Positions 44,049 to 52,972 of a DNA stretch of 64,000 bases are shown here, piece by piece. The notes below the pieces were generated by a model, which searched no databases, was not told the DNA's origin, and saw only the letters and a program-made list of their open reading frames with translations. Where the stretch lies: contig NC_015737.1 in NCBI RefSeq assembly GCF_000270305.1, positions 430,501-494,500 on the forward strand. The letters are read 5' to 3'. The DNA comes from Clostridium sp. SY8519 (GTDB lineage: Bacteria; Bacillota; Clostridia; Lachnospirales; Lachnospiraceae). The translations under genes were made by a program, and so were the position numbers. Within the stretch, counting starts at the first letter, position 1. Every line of letters begins with the position of its first letter.

Positions 44049-44525
44049 CTACCGGGCTCCTTCCAGGGCATCATCCGCCGCGTCTAAAATTCCGTTCGAA
44101 GAATAAGTCGCGCCGGACACCGCGTCCAAATCTGTACTCTGCTCTTCCACAATCTGATCCAACAGCTTGGACGCCTGTGAAAGGTAGGCACTGTCTTCCC
44201 CTTTGGCGGAAATGATTTTCACTTCTTTGATCCGACCGCCTGTAATAACAGCTTTCACTGAAATTTTCCCGCCATATCCGGTTCCGGTTCCTTCATACGT
44301 CCCGTCCTTATAAGTTCCTTCCTTATTAGTTTCTTCCGTGCCTGCGGAAGATGCCTCTTTCTGAACTGCCTGCTTCCGGTAGGATTTCGCCAATTCCTCC
44401 ACCTGTTCCTTCTGCTTTTCATACATTTCCGTACTCTGCTTTCGTTCCGCGGCGGCCTGCTGGTATACGAACAGCAAGCCTGCTATCAGGCAGACATTCA
44501 CCACTCTGCTTATTGTTTGACTCAT
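44049..44525 (-). CDS. Membrane-anchored FMN-binding protein, single domain
   Basis: 158 residues from ATG 44525, which has AGGA eight bases upstream; ATG 44543 would add six. One N-terminal membrane anchor, a charged coil (about 25-60), then an FMN-binding domain with GYGGKISVKAVITGG and the flavinylation motif DAVSGATYSS, whose Thr140 would carry FMN covalently. It resembles RnfG-type domains. It lies between the triple-domain FMN protein and the membrane ferredoxin and probably links them electrically on the outer side of the membrane. Confidence 0.88.
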   Translation of the reverse strand: MSQTISRVVNVCLIAGLLFVYQQAAAERKQSTEMYEKQKEQVEELAKSYRKQAVQKEASSAGTEETNKEGTYKDGTYEGTGTGYGGKISVKAVITGGRIKEVKIISAKGEDSAYLSQASKLLDQIVEEQSTDLDAVSGATYSSNGILDAADDALEGAR

Positions 44526-44549
44526 CACTTTCTTCCTGTCCATAAATTG

Positions 44550-45965
44550 CTAGTTCTGCTCTGTTTCTACCTCTGTCATCTGCCGATAGACTTCCTGATA
44601 CAGCCGCATGATTGCCTTAGACGAGCAGGTCGCGCCGGATACCACGTCCACATCCGCACTGTTTGCCGCTGTCATCCGGGCAACAATACCAGCGGCCGCT
44701 TTTTCCGTATAAAAGATGTCATCTTCATATTCCCCCGCGATGTTGGAACTGTAGATCACTTTAATATTCGTAATATCAGCCAATACGCCGTTTTGAAATG
44801 TCACCACCCCTGAGATTTTATAATTGTAGAACATCCCGTCCTGTCCGCTGCGAACCGCGTCATCCGCATCCACAGATGCTGTCACGGAATAAGATGCGTT
44901 CTTCGGATCCGCGGGTTTCTGGGTTGTCTGTGAATCAGAATTCTCGTCTGATGCCGTATCTGTCACCGAAGATTCCGTCTGATTTGCTGCTGTCTGGCTC
45001 TGTTCGATTTCCTTGACCGGGGTTTTAACGGTTCCCCCACCGGCTTCCACCGCTTTTTTATATGCTGATAAATATGCCTCCTGTATCGCGTTTGAAGTAT
45101 ACGTCGCTCCGGAAACCACATCGACGGATCCATTCTGGTCCGCCAGAATCTGACTTTTCAGAGACTTCCACGCCTGATTGATGTAATCTTTATTCGCGCC
45201 GTTATCCGTTGTGGAAAGTGTAACTTTTATCAGCTTGCCGCCCTTAAATTTCGCAGTTACCGTCACCTGATACCGGAAGCGCCTTCCCTGCTCGCAGACG
45301 GCACTTGCTTGGTAAGTGCCGTCTGCCGGTTTGCCGTCCGGCAGTTTCGCCACTGTCTGCTTCTTCGATGCCGTTGGTTTCTTTGCGGCACTCTTCTCCT
45401 CTTTGTCCGAGCTGTCATCTAAACCGCCGGCTGCCTTTTTTAATGCTGCTTTGACTGCCTCCCGTATGCCATTAGAGGAATATGTTGCGCCTGACACCGT
45501 ATCCACATTCGGGGTCTGCTTTTTCAAAATCCTGTTTACGACTGCTTTCGCCTTTGCGAAATAAGACGGCGTTTCACCAGCGTGCGATACCAGGTCAATG
45601 GAAGCAATCTTTCCGTTTTTAATGGTTACCTGCGCAGTGATTGTTCCGCCGTATCCCCTGGCACTGCCGGTGTAGGTTCCGTCTTTCCATTCAGTCACTT
45701 CAAAACTGCTGTTTTCCAAGGCGCTTCCTGCAGTTGTTTTCTTGGAAGAAACTGCTGCCTGTCGCTTTTTTCCCGCCCGCGTTTTATTTGCTGTTCCGCC
45801 GGAAGATGCTTCTTTTGCAGAAGCAGTTTCAGACGGCGCCGCCGGCCAGGCAATTTCATTGAGTTCCGGTTTTGTGATAAAAAAACCGACCGCTGCAGCT
45901 AACGCAACAAATGCCGCCGGAAAAAACGGTTTTCCATGGTTGAATATGTCTCGAAATCTTTTCAT
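44550..45965 (-). CDS. Extracellular protein with three FMN-binding domains
   Basis: 471 residues. N-terminal membrane anchor (about 13-30), a Lys/Ala-rich linker, and three FMN-binding domains, each ending in a flavinylation motif: SGATYSS (158-164), SGATYTS (285-291) and SGATCSS (443-449), with target threonines 161, 288 and 446. Linkers between them are rich in Lys, Ser and Thr. Such repeats form a flavin wire outside the membrane. The ApbE flavin transferase needed to load it is encoded just upstream. The third domain lacks the GYGG element and is the most divergent. Confidence 0.9.
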   Translation of the reverse strand: MKRFRDIFNHGKPFFPAAFVALAAAVGFFITKPELNEIAWPAAPSETASAKEASSGGTANKTRAGKKRQAAVSSKKTTAGSALENSSFEVTEWKDGTYTGSARGYGGTITAQVTIKNGKIASIDLVSHAGETPSYFAKAKAVVNRILKKQTPNVDTVSGATYSSNGIREAVKAALKKAAGGLDDSSDKEEKSAAKKPTASKKQTVAKLPDGKPADGTYQASAVCEQGRRFRYQVTVTAKFKGGKLIKVTLSTTDNGANKDYINQAWKSLKSQILADQNGSVDVVSGATYTSNAIQEAYLSAYKKAVEAGGGTVKTPVKEIEQSQTAANQTESSVTDTASDENSDSQTTQKPADPKNASYSVTASVDADDAVRSGQDGMFYNYKISGVVTFQNGVLADITNIKVIYSSNIAGEYEDDIFYTEKAAAGIVARMTAANSADVDVVSGATCSSKAIMRLYQEVYRQMTEVETEQN

Positions 45966-46027
45966 GCTTGTCCCTCTTCCATTCTCTGCTGCCGCACTTC
46001 CGATCCGGCGCGTACACCTGCTGCCTG

Positions 46028-47170
46028 CTAGGAACGGCTCTCCACCTGATAGTTCAGATCTGTTTCAAACGATTGCTTCAGTCCTTCGGTCACAGTGATA
46101 CTCCCGTCTTCTGAAACAAGGATGGCATCAAACTGATCGGCATGGGTCTTCCAGTAGGCAAGCGCTTTCTTTTTCCCCATAACAAAAAGTGAGGTCGACA
46201 GCCCATCTGCCCGTGTCCCGTCTGAACTCACAATCGTAACGCTGATCAAGCCGCTTTCCGCCGGATACCCCGTGGTCGGATCCAGAATGTGATGATACTT
46301 CTTTCCGTTTTTCTCAAAATAGCGTTCGTAACCGCCGGAAGTAATCACGGCTTTATCCACCACATGAAGCGTTCCCAGATACTCCTGGTTTTTGAGCTGT
46401 CCGACCGTTGGATCCGGGTTCTCGATACCTACCCGCCAGTCGCTTCCATCCGTTTTTTTCTTATAAGTCTGGACATTTCCGCCGAGGGATACCACGCCGG
46501 AGGAACAGCCGTACTTCTGAAAAATCTTCATAATTTTGGCAGAGGTATACCCTTTTGCGATTCCTCCCAGGTCAATCTGTACACCTTTCCGAAGTTCTGC
46601 CTTGACTGTTCCGGAAGATACTTTGGACTTCTTTCCAATCCGGATCCCGCTGCTGTTCACGTTCTTTAAAAGCTTCTTAATCTCGGTTTCTGACGGCACG
46701 CGGAATTTCTTTGTAACAAATCCCCATGCGTCCACCAACGGATAGACTGTGATATCAAACGCGCCGTCTGTATCACGGTTCAGGGAAACCGCGGTCCGGA
46801 TCACTTCTGCCGTTTCATTTGACACAAACGCCGTCCCCTGCTGATTCAGTATGGCAATTTCACTTTTCTGATTCGTAACATCCCAGAGCTGATCCAGTCT
46901 CTTGATTTCAGTTTCTGCCTCGCTGACCGCCTGCTCTGCCTGCGCACCGTAAGCAGTCACCGTCATATAGGTGTCCATGGCAAAAATCTGCCGCGTGGCC
47001 TGTGTCGTATCCTGCTTTTCTTTTCCTTCTGCAGCAGTCTTCTCTTCCGCGGAAGAACGCACCGAAGATATTTGATTCCTTTCTGCCGCACCGCATCCGT
47101 TTAAGGAAAGCATAACTGCCGCAAGCGCGATCACCCCTGTTCTTTTTATGTATCTTCTCTTTATCCACAT
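46028..47170 (-). CDS. apbE: ApbE-type FAD:protein FMN transferase, lipoprotein
   Basis: 380 residues. Signal peptide with lipobox LSLNGCG (Cys26), then the ApbE core: AMDTYMTVTAYG, GAFDITVYPLVDAWGF, QIDLGGIAKGYTSAKI, VSLGGNVQTY, HILDPTTGYPAESG and DGLSTSLFVMG with the metal-binding Asp. It transfers FMN from FAD onto threonine in the SGAT motifs of the two proteins encoded downstream, which hold four such motifs in total. Confidence 0.93.
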   Translation of the reverse strand: MWIKRRYIKRTGVIALAAVMLSLNGCGAAERNQISSVRSSAEEKTAAEGKEKQDTTQATRQIFAMDTYMTVTAYGAQAEQAVSEAETEIKRLDQLWDVTNQKSEIAILNQQGTAFVSNETAEVIRTAVSLNRDTDGAFDITVYPLVDAWGFVTKKFRVPSETEIKKLLKNVNSSGIRIGKKSKVSSGTVKAELRKGVQIDLGGIAKGYTSAKIMKIFQKYGCSSGVVSLGGNVQTYKKKTDGSDWRVGIENPDPTVGQLKNQEYLGTLHVVDKAVITSGGYERYFEKNGKKYHHILDPTTGYPAESGLISVTIVSSDGTRADGLSTSLFVMGKKKALAYWKTHADQFDAILVSEDGSITVTEGLKQSFETDLNYQVESRS

Positions 47171-47189
47171 ATGTTTTTATCCATTCCGT

Positions 47190-47225
47190 ATACAAGGGCA
47201 GGGGTACTGTGCCCTGCCCTTGTAT
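47190..47225 (-). other. Strong hairpin without T run upstream of apbE
   Basis: Fourteen-base perfect arms (ATACAAGGGCAGGG with CCCTGCCCTTGTAT) and an eight-base loop, 20 bases before the apbE start and 43 bases after the Tp47-like stop. No T tract follows on the minus strand. It may protect or attenuate the message so that the first gene is made in excess over the downstream genes. Confidence 0.6.
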
Positions 47226-47268
47226 ATGTCATTGCTATAAATGATTCTTCCGTTGGCTTTTATCTGTA

Positions 47269-49092
47269 TTATTTCTTAACCGTAATCGTTACTTTACGGC
47301 TTCCGCTTGCATAATTCGAGTTTCCTGCCGCTTTGATGGTAATCGTATATTTCTTCTTTTTTGTTCCTTTCTTAACTGTCACAACTCCCTTGGAAGAAAC
47401 TTTCACATTTTTGCTGCTGGATTTGTATGTTACTTTTCCGGCAGCTTTCGACACGCCCAGGCTGAATTTTGCTGCCTTTTTCTTCAGTTTTTTCGCGCTG
47501 TAAGTCTTCTTTGTTACCTTTACTTTCATCGTCTGCTTTGCATTCCCGACCCTGACAATAACTGTTTTTGCTGCCGCCTGATAGGAAGAGGTTTCCGCCG
47601 ATTGAATCGTAATCTTCGCTGTACCGGCGCCTTTAATTGTTACCACTCCGCTCGCGGAAACGGATGCAACTTTTGCATTGGATGTCTGATAGATCAGCTT
47701 TCCATTTCCGGTTCTCTTTGCACCGAGCGTAAACGCTTTCTGTTTATAAGTCTTATTATATACACTCTGTGCGGTTGTAATCTTTGCCGCTTTCTTCACT
47801 ACCGGTGTTTGATCCGGCACTGTTGTCTGTCCGGAATTCGTACCCGCATTTTCCTTGCCTGAAACGGTAAAAGAATACTCCGCATTCACATAGTTTCCCT
47901 TCGCATCGGAAAAAACAGCGGTATATATTCCTTCCACAGAAGTCTCTCCGGTTTCTCTGTTTGTTGCCGCCGCGGCTCTTACCCCGTCCGCCGTGACCGT
48001 CAGCACACCGTCTTTGTATGTATATTGGGAAGCGTCAATTGCGTTGCTTCCGTGCCCATTGCTGTGTCCGACACTTGTCAGAGAAAATCCCTCCGGCAGC
48101 CCAGACGCATCCATATTTACTTTCAGACTTCCGTCACTCTGCACCTTTACTTCCGAATCACCGGTCACCTTGGCAGACAGCTGTTTTTTTACATACAGAT
48201 TGCTTCCTGTCAAATCATAGTGATATACCCCGTCGGTTGTATAATACGTCAGGCCGGTAATTGTTTTGCCCGGCACATCTGCAAACTGGGACCAGTTCGT
48301 AGAACTGCCCATATGCACCATGGGCGAATCTTCTGCAATACGGAAGCTGAACTCGTACGTCGCCGTCCACAGATTTTCCATATAACCTAATGTGTAGACA
48401 GCCCCGTCATTTGTGGTAAACACAGCTCCAATCAGATTGCCAAAGTCAATTGTTTTTTTCGCCGGCGTCCCGGGCACGGCTGTCTTTCCATAACTCAGAT
48501 AATTTGGGGAATCTGCGCTCTCTTTTATTTCTACCAGATAATCTCCCCATGCGCTCGGCGCTGTAATGGATGCCTTTGCGTCCGTAATATCTGTGATCTG
48601 ATTTTCCTGAATTCCTTCAGAGCCGTTTTCTGTAATATGTACATACCAAGACGGCGCTGTCTGTTCCTCGCTTACAGTCATCGAAGCCGCAATTGCTTCA
48701 CTCGCTGTGTAAGAGCTTTCCTGTCCAGCCTCCTTCTTTTTCGTCATTGAATCATAGACCGTCTGATCCACCGCGACATACGCATTCTTTACACCGGCAT
48801 AAGCCGTCGTTCCCTTCTCTTTGTCAATTGCGCCGGATGCGTTTGCAATCCGCCCAAGGAATTTTGTTGTGGCAGATGTGATTGCGTCAAACCGGTCATT
48901 GCCATACAGCTGCTGATAGGTCAGATCTGCCGTGCCATAGACCACCGCACTTTTTACTGTCTCCGTGCCGGTGTTCTCGGATGGTATCTGCCCATTCTCT
49001 GCAAAAGCCGCCACAGAAGGCATACTGCCCATCACAGCGGCAGACATCATCACTGCGGCTATCTTGGGTAAAACTGCGTTTCGTTTTTTCAT
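47269..49092 (-). CDS. Secreted Tp47-like protein with C-terminal Ig-like repeats
   Basis: 607 residues. Signal peptide 1-31 (cleavage near AFAENG). The segment YGTADLTYQQLYGND...FDAITSATTKF and a later MVHMGSSTNWSQF...TGLTYYTTDGVYHYDL resemble the Treponema Tp47 penicillin-binding lipoprotein domains. From about 430 to the end there are two to three Big-type Ig-like repeats rich in Lys (VVTIKGAGTAKITI, VVTVKKGTKKKKYTITI) that should bind the cell wall. No lipobox. First gene of the flavin electron-transfer operon; many gut Firmicutes carry such proteins beside FMN and ApbE genes. Role unknown; haem or flavin substrate binding is possible. Confidence 0.7.
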   Translation of the reverse strand: MKKRNAVLPKIAAVMMSAAVMGSMPSVAAFAENGQIPSENTGTETVKSAVVYGTADLTYQQLYGNDRFDAITSATTKFLGRIANASGAIDKEKGTTAYAGVKNAYVAVDQTVYDSMTKKKEAGQESSYTASEAIAASMTVSEEQTAPSWYVHITENGSEGIQENQITDITDAKASITAPSAWGDYLVEIKESADSPNYLSYGKTAVPGTPAKKTIDFGNLIGAVFTTNDGAVYTLGYMENLWTATYEFSFRIAEDSPMVHMGSSTNWSQFADVPGKTITGLTYYTTDGVYHYDLTGSNLYVKKQLSAKVTGDSEVKVQSDGSLKVNMDASGLPEGFSLTSVGHSNGHGSNAIDASQYTYKDGVLTVTADGVRAAAATNRETGETSVEGIYTAVFSDAKGNYVNAEYSFTVSGKENAGTNSGQTTVPDQTPVVKKAAKITTAQSVYNKTYKQKAFTLGAKRTGNGKLIYQTSNAKVASVSASGVVTIKGAGTAKITIQSAETSSYQAAAKTVIVRVGNAKQTMKVKVTKKTYSAKKLKKKAAKFSLGVSKAAGKVTYKSSSKNVKVSSKGVVTVKKGTKKKKYTITIKAAGNSNYASGSRKVTITVKK

Positions 49093-49135
49093 GTTCTCTC
49101 CTCCACATGCATTAGTTCTAGCTAACCGTCTGACA

Positions 49136-49162
49136 AAAATAAAAGGCTGCTGCGGCCCTTTT
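49136..49162 (-). promoter_or_regulatory. Possible attenuator hairpin in the leader of the flavin operon
   Basis: In the leader between the promoter at 49232-49260 and the start at 49092, AAAAGGGC pairs with GCCTTTT (one bulged G), followed on the minus strand by ATTTTTG. It has the form of a weak intrinsic terminator. The leader also contains two TTAG...CTAA elements, one just after the predicted start and one near the ribosome site, that could be regulator sites or alternative pairing segments. Confidence 0.4.
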
Positions 49163-49231
49163 TCAGGCAGATTCTGTAAATACTGCCTCGAAATCAGTTG
49201 CTGCTACCTTTAGTTTTATCGTGCTAACTAC

Positions 49232-49260
49232 AGTTTAATCCAGTGTGATCTGTTTGTCAA
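49232..49260 (-). promoter_or_regulatory. Sigma-A-type promoter for the flavin electron-transfer operon
   Basis: On the minus strand TTGACA (49255-49260) and TAAACT (49232-49237) are separated by exactly 17 bases. It sits about 140 bases upstream of the Tp47-like start, leaving a structured leader. Confidence 0.7.
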
Positions 49261-49262
49261 TT

Positions 49263-49335
49263 CAAAAAACACAAACCGGTACCGTGATTCCCTGATCCGT
49301 GCAGTTCGGGAAAAAATATGAAAATAATCCGGTTT
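49263..49335 (-). terminator. Probable terminator after the first cytidylate-kinase-like gene
   Basis: Arms AAACCGG and CCGGTTT enclose about 50 bases; on the minus strand GTGTTTTTTG follows. It ends the exporter operon directly before the promoter of the flavin operon. Confidence 0.55.
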
Positions 49336-49359
49336 ACGTGATTTTGGTGTCGCTTATTC

Positions 49360-49950
49360 CTACAGTTCTGTACACACGATAATGATTTTTTCACACATCG
49401 CATACCCCAGTGCGGAACTGTTCAAAGACAGCGAATAATTACTTGCCATTCCCCATTTTTGTTCCGTATAGAAATTATAATGTGTTCTGCGTCTTTTATC
49501 GATATTGCGGATCATTTTTTCTGCATCTGCTTCCGTCACATGATACAGCTTGCAGATACGCTGGACTTTTTCCGGCATCGCTCCATGTATGAATACATTA
49601 AGCACATCCGTTCTGTCTTTCAAAATATAATCCGCATTTCGTCCGATAATCACACAGCTTTCTTTTTCCGCGATTTCCAGAATCACTTTCCTCTGTGCTT
49701 CATATAACAGATCCTCCACGGATTTTCCCGTACGATCACGCCCCGCATAAGCATAGTCAAACACTCCCTTCTTGGGAGCCAATTCTGCCTTTTCCAGAAT
49801 ATACTCCGGTGACAGCCCGGACTGTTCCGCAATCTGACGGATAATATCCTTGTCAAAGTAAGCAATCCCAAGTTTCTTTGCCACCGCCTCGCCAATAAAA
49901 TGGCCGCCGCTTCCGAATTCTCTGCTGATTGTAATGATTCTTCTTGACAT
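49360..49950 (-). CDS. Cytidylate-kinase-like family protein, copy 1
   Basis: 196 residues. Begins ITISREFGSGGHFIGEAVAKKLG, the cytidylate-kinase-2 (PF13189-like) pattern. The P-loop lacks the canonical lysine of GxxGxGK, which is normal for this group. CVIIGRNADYIL and the lid segment RRRTHYNFYTEQKWG follow. It is unlikely to be the housekeeping Cmk; these proteins occur as accessory genes and their substrate is unknown. It lies 13 bases after the MATE gene and is last in the exporter operon. Confidence 0.82.
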   Translation of the reverse strand: MSRRIITISREFGSGGHFIGEAVAKKLGIAYFDKDIIRQIAEQSGLSPEYILEKAELAPKKGVFDYAYAGRDRTGKSVEDLLYEAQRKVILEIAEKESCVIIGRNADYILKDRTDVLNVFIHGAMPEKVQRICKLYHVTEADAEKMIRNIDKRRRTHYNFYTEQKWGMASNYSLSLNSSALGYAMCEKIIIVCTEL

Positions 49951-49963
49951 ATCCGATTCCTCC

Positions 49964-51331
49964 CTAATCCAGACGTTCCACTTTATTTTTTTTGATTCTC
50001 TTTAAAAAGACAAATCCAGTCAGACACGCGATAAGTTCCGTGATGGGAAATGCCCACCAGATCAGTGACACTCCTGCCTGTCCATTTCTGACAAAAATGG
50101 AAAAAATCCCTGCCAGCGGCAATATGATCACAAGCTGTCTGAGCAGAGATATCACAAGCGACTCCATTCCGCCGTCCAACGCCTGATAAATTCCCTGATA
50201 TGCCACATTGATTCCCGCAAAAATAAAACTGATTGAGATAATTCTCATTGCTCCGATGAAATACGCTCTGGATTCTCCCGTATGAAACAAAACCGCAAAC
50301 GCATGCGGAAAGATCTCTGTAATTGCCACACCAAGAACCATAAGCGCGATCGTATAGATCAGTCCATATTTCATTCCATCCTGGACCCTTTTCTTGCTGT
50401 GCATGCCATAAGCAAACGATATAATCGGCGTAATTGCGTCTCTAAGTCCAAACGCAAGGAACAGTACGAACTGCTGCACTTTATAGAACAGTCCGTATGC
50501 GGTCTGTGCAGAAGGGTTAAATTTCAAAATCAGATTCATCGCATAAACCATGAGAGACATCAGCGCCTGCGCAATGATTGCCGGAAGTCCGATCGCATAG
50601 ATTTCCCTGATGATTTTCCCGTCCGGCCGCATATATGTTGCACCGTGTTCAAATTCTCGGTTCAGCTTCCGGTGAAAAACAAATAATAGCGCGGCTGATG
50701 TTATCTGCCCAATGACAGTTGCATAGGCGGCACCCGCTACTCCCATTTCAGGAACAGGACCGACCCCATAGATCATAATCGGATCAAGGATAATATTCAC
50801 TACGGCTCCAACGACCTGTCCGATTGTAGAATAAAGCGAGCGGCCGGTTGCCTGCAGCAGCTTTTCAAACAGAGAAAAGAAAATAATCCCAAAAGAAATC
50901 ACACAGCATATCCTAAGATATCCTGTTCCCATTGCAATCACTTCCGGGTCAACCGTCTGGGTTGAAATATATGCCTTCACTCCGAAAATTCCAAACAGCA
51001 GGCAGACCGCATAAATAATCACTCCCAAAAACAAACTGTTTCCTGCAACCCTTGCGGCCTTTTTATTGTTTCCCTGTCCCAGCGTTCTCGCAAGAAGCGC
51101 GTTTGTGCCCACACCTGTGCCGATTCCAACTGCTACCATAAGCATCTGGACGGGAAATACCAGCGTAAGAGCATTCAGTGCCGCCTCACTGCCTGCTCTC
51201 ATATTGCCCACAAAGGCGCTGTCTACAATATTGTAGACTGCCTGCAATGCCATAGATAAAATCATCGGTATCCCCGTCTGAATCATAAGTTTATCTACCG
51301 GCATATCCCTCATCTTGCTGCTTTCTCCCAT
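49964..51331 (-). CDS. MATE-family multidrug efflux transporter
   Basis: 455 residues, 12 membrane segments in two halves, with the MATE pattern [26 protein letters not shown] in the first helix and a matching [18 protein letters not shown] in the second half. It exports cationic or hydrophobic compounds with Na+ or H+. GAGGAGG lies about 10 bases before the ATG. Two terminator-like hairpins precede the gene directly, so its expression may depend on read-through from the MFS gene. Confidence 0.9.
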   Translation of the reverse strand: MGESSKMRDMPVDKLMIQTGIPMILSMALQAVYNIVDSAFVGNMRAGSEAALNALTLVFPVQMLMVAVGIGTGVGTNALLARTLGQGNNKKAARVAGNSLFLGVIIYAVCLLFGIFGVKAYISTQTVDPEVIAMGTGYLRICCVISFGIIFFSLFEKLLQATGRSLYSTIGQVVGAVVNIILDPIMIYGVGPVPEMGVAGAAYATVIGQITSAALLFVFHRKLNREFEHGATYMRPDGKIIREIYAIGLPAIIAQALMSLMVYAMNLILKFNPSAQTAYGLFYKVQQFVLFLAFGLRDAITPIISFAYGMHSKKRVQDGMKYGLIYTIALMVLGVAITEIFPHAFAVLFHTGESRAYFIGAMRIISISFIFAGINVAYQGIYQALDGGMESLVISLLRQLVIILPLAGIFSIFVRNGQAGVSLIWWAFPITELIACLTGFVFLKRIKKNKVERLD

Positions 51332-51357
51332 TTTAATTGAATCCTCCTCTTCCCGCC

Positions 51358-51416
51358 AAAAAAAGTGTGCACCTATCTCATAAGCTGGACTTACGCTGAT
51401 CGGCTACACACTTTTT
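51358..51416 (-). terminator. Hairpin A directly upstream of the MATE gene
   Basis: Perfect ten-base arms AAAAAGTGTG (51360-51369) and CACACTTTTT (51407-51416), followed on the minus strand by further T and then the MATE ribosome site. It looks like an intrinsic terminator ending only 27 bases before the start codon, so it may act as an attenuator. Its inner loop contains AGCGTAAGTCCAGCTT, nearly repeated in hairpin B. Confidence 0.7.
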
Positions 51417-51432
51417 ACATGACAATATTAAG

Positions 51433-51478
51433 AAAAACGAGCGGCAAAACTGGATTTACGCTAGCTTGCTACTCGTTT
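51433..51478 (-). terminator. Hairpin B after the MFS exporter gene
   Basis: Arms AAACGAG (51435-51441) and CTCGTTT (51472-51478) with an inner GCAA/TTGC stem, followed on the minus strand by TTTTTC. It lies 85 bases after the MFS stop codon. The loop carries AGCGTAAATCCAGTTT, matching hairpin A in 14 of 16 positions. Confidence 0.7.
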
Positions 51479-51562
51479 GTGGAATATTATATTTCTTCCT
51501 TTTCCAAAAGTCAAACCCAACGTAACCATTTATCCGTTGAAGCGAACACAGGAATCATGCGG

Positions 51563-52972
51563 CTACTCCTTTTGCGCCGTTTCATATTTTTTAAATCCTG
51601 CAATCTGAAGCATCAGACATACCAGGGCAAGTATCAAAAGAAAGATAAAGCTATGGGTAGAACCTGCTGCTGTTTTCATTTCATGGCTCAGTGAATTATC
51701 CTGCATCTGAGACGACGCTACCAGTGCTGCGCATACGCTGGTTCCCACAGCTCCCGCAAACTGCATAAGCGTATTAAAGCAGGTATTGCCATATGCTTTC
51801 TGCTCCACCGGAAGCCTTAAATTTCCAACCGTCATGGTATTGCCAAACGCGATTCCGCATCCGATTCCGAAAATAATATAAAATCCAATCACCATTCCGG
51901 TATTGAGTTTCATTCCGAATATGGCAAACAGCGCTATGCCTACTGTCATCAGGACTGTTCCGGTCAAAATCGGAAGTTTTGCGCCAATCTTATCCAGTGC
52001 GGCTCCGCTGAACGGTCCCATAACAGCGTTTAATCCTGCCCCGGGAAGAAGCATAAATCCTGAAATCATGGACTCGCATAAGAGCGCCACCTGCAAATAA
52101 TTCGGCAAAAGAAAACTGGTTCCCAGCATGATTGCATTGATCAGAAAAAACGCCACCAGATGGCAGACAAAAGGAATATTCTTAAAGATTCTCATATCAA
52201 TCAGAGGATTCCCGCATTTTGTACAATGGTTCGCAAATAAAATCAATGCCGCGATGCCAATGAGGAAAGCCGCGATCACCATGACAGGAGTTTTCTGAAA
52301 TGCCCCGATATTGGCAAACCCATATACGAGTCCCAGGAACGTCAACATGATATAGATGATCCCGCGGATATCCACCGGTACTTTCTCCGGCTCATGTTTT
52401 TCCTCTATTGTCACAATTCCAAGGATCAGCGTAATGATCAGAATCGGAATTAAGATCACAAAGATATGTCTCCAGCCTAATGTCTGATTGACAATGCCTC
52501 CGTATGTGGGTCCCAGCGCAGGGGCCGCTGCAGACACAAGGGCTCCATATCCCATATATGTTCCTACTTTTTCGAATGGAATCTGCTCCAGAATAATGCA
52601 GAACGCAATCGGAACACCAACCCCGGTTCCAATTCCCTGAATCAGTCTGGCAAACAGTAATAATGCAAAATCAGGAGAAAAAATGGCGATTACTGTTCCC
52701 GTAATAAAACACATCGTTCCAAATATAAATAATTGCTTTAACTGAAACCGTCTTTGCAAAAACGCTGACAAAGGGGTGATCATGGCCACAACCAGCAGAT
52801 TCGCTGTCGTAAGCCACTGAACCGTCTCTGTTGATACCTGAAATGTACTCATAATTGCAGGAAACGCTATATTTTCTGCTGTTTCTGTAAGCAAACCACA
52901 AAATGACACCAGACATGCCGCCACTACGGACAATGCCAGCTTTGCCGGTACCTTTACTTTATTATTCTTCAT
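51563..52972 (-). CDS. DHA2-type MFS multidrug exporter
   Basis: 469 residues with 14 predicted membrane segments. Motif A-like PLSAFLQRRFQLKQLF and motif C-like GALVSAAAPALGPTYGGIV mark a drug:H+ antiporter of the DHA2 type. It overlaps the stop of the kinase-like gene (ATGAAGAATAA), so the two are coupled. Likely exports a toxic compound that the kinase-like neighbours may also act on or sense. Confidence 0.9.
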   Translation of the reverse strand: MKNNKVKVPAKLALSVVAACLVSFCGLLTETAENIAFPAIMSTFQVSTETVQWLTTANLLVVAMITPLSAFLQRRFQLKQLFIFGTMCFITGTVIAIFSPDFALLLFARLIQGIGTGVGVPIAFCIILEQIPFEKVGTYMGYGALVSAAAPALGPTYGGIVNQTLGWRHIFVILIPILIITLILGIVTIEEKHEPEKVPVDIRGIIYIMLTFLGLVYGFANIGAFQKTPVMVIAAFLIGIAALILFANHCTKCGNPLIDMRIFKNIPFVCHLVAFFLINAIMLGTSFLLPNYLQVALLCESMISGFMLLPGAGLNAVMGPFSGAALDKIGAKLPILTGTVLMTVGIALFAIFGMKLNTGMVIGFYIIFGIGCGIAFGNTMTVGNLRLPVEQKAYGNTCFNTLMQFAGAVGTSVCAALVASSQMQDNSLSHEMKTAAGSTHSFIFLLILALVCLMLQIAGFKKYETAQKE

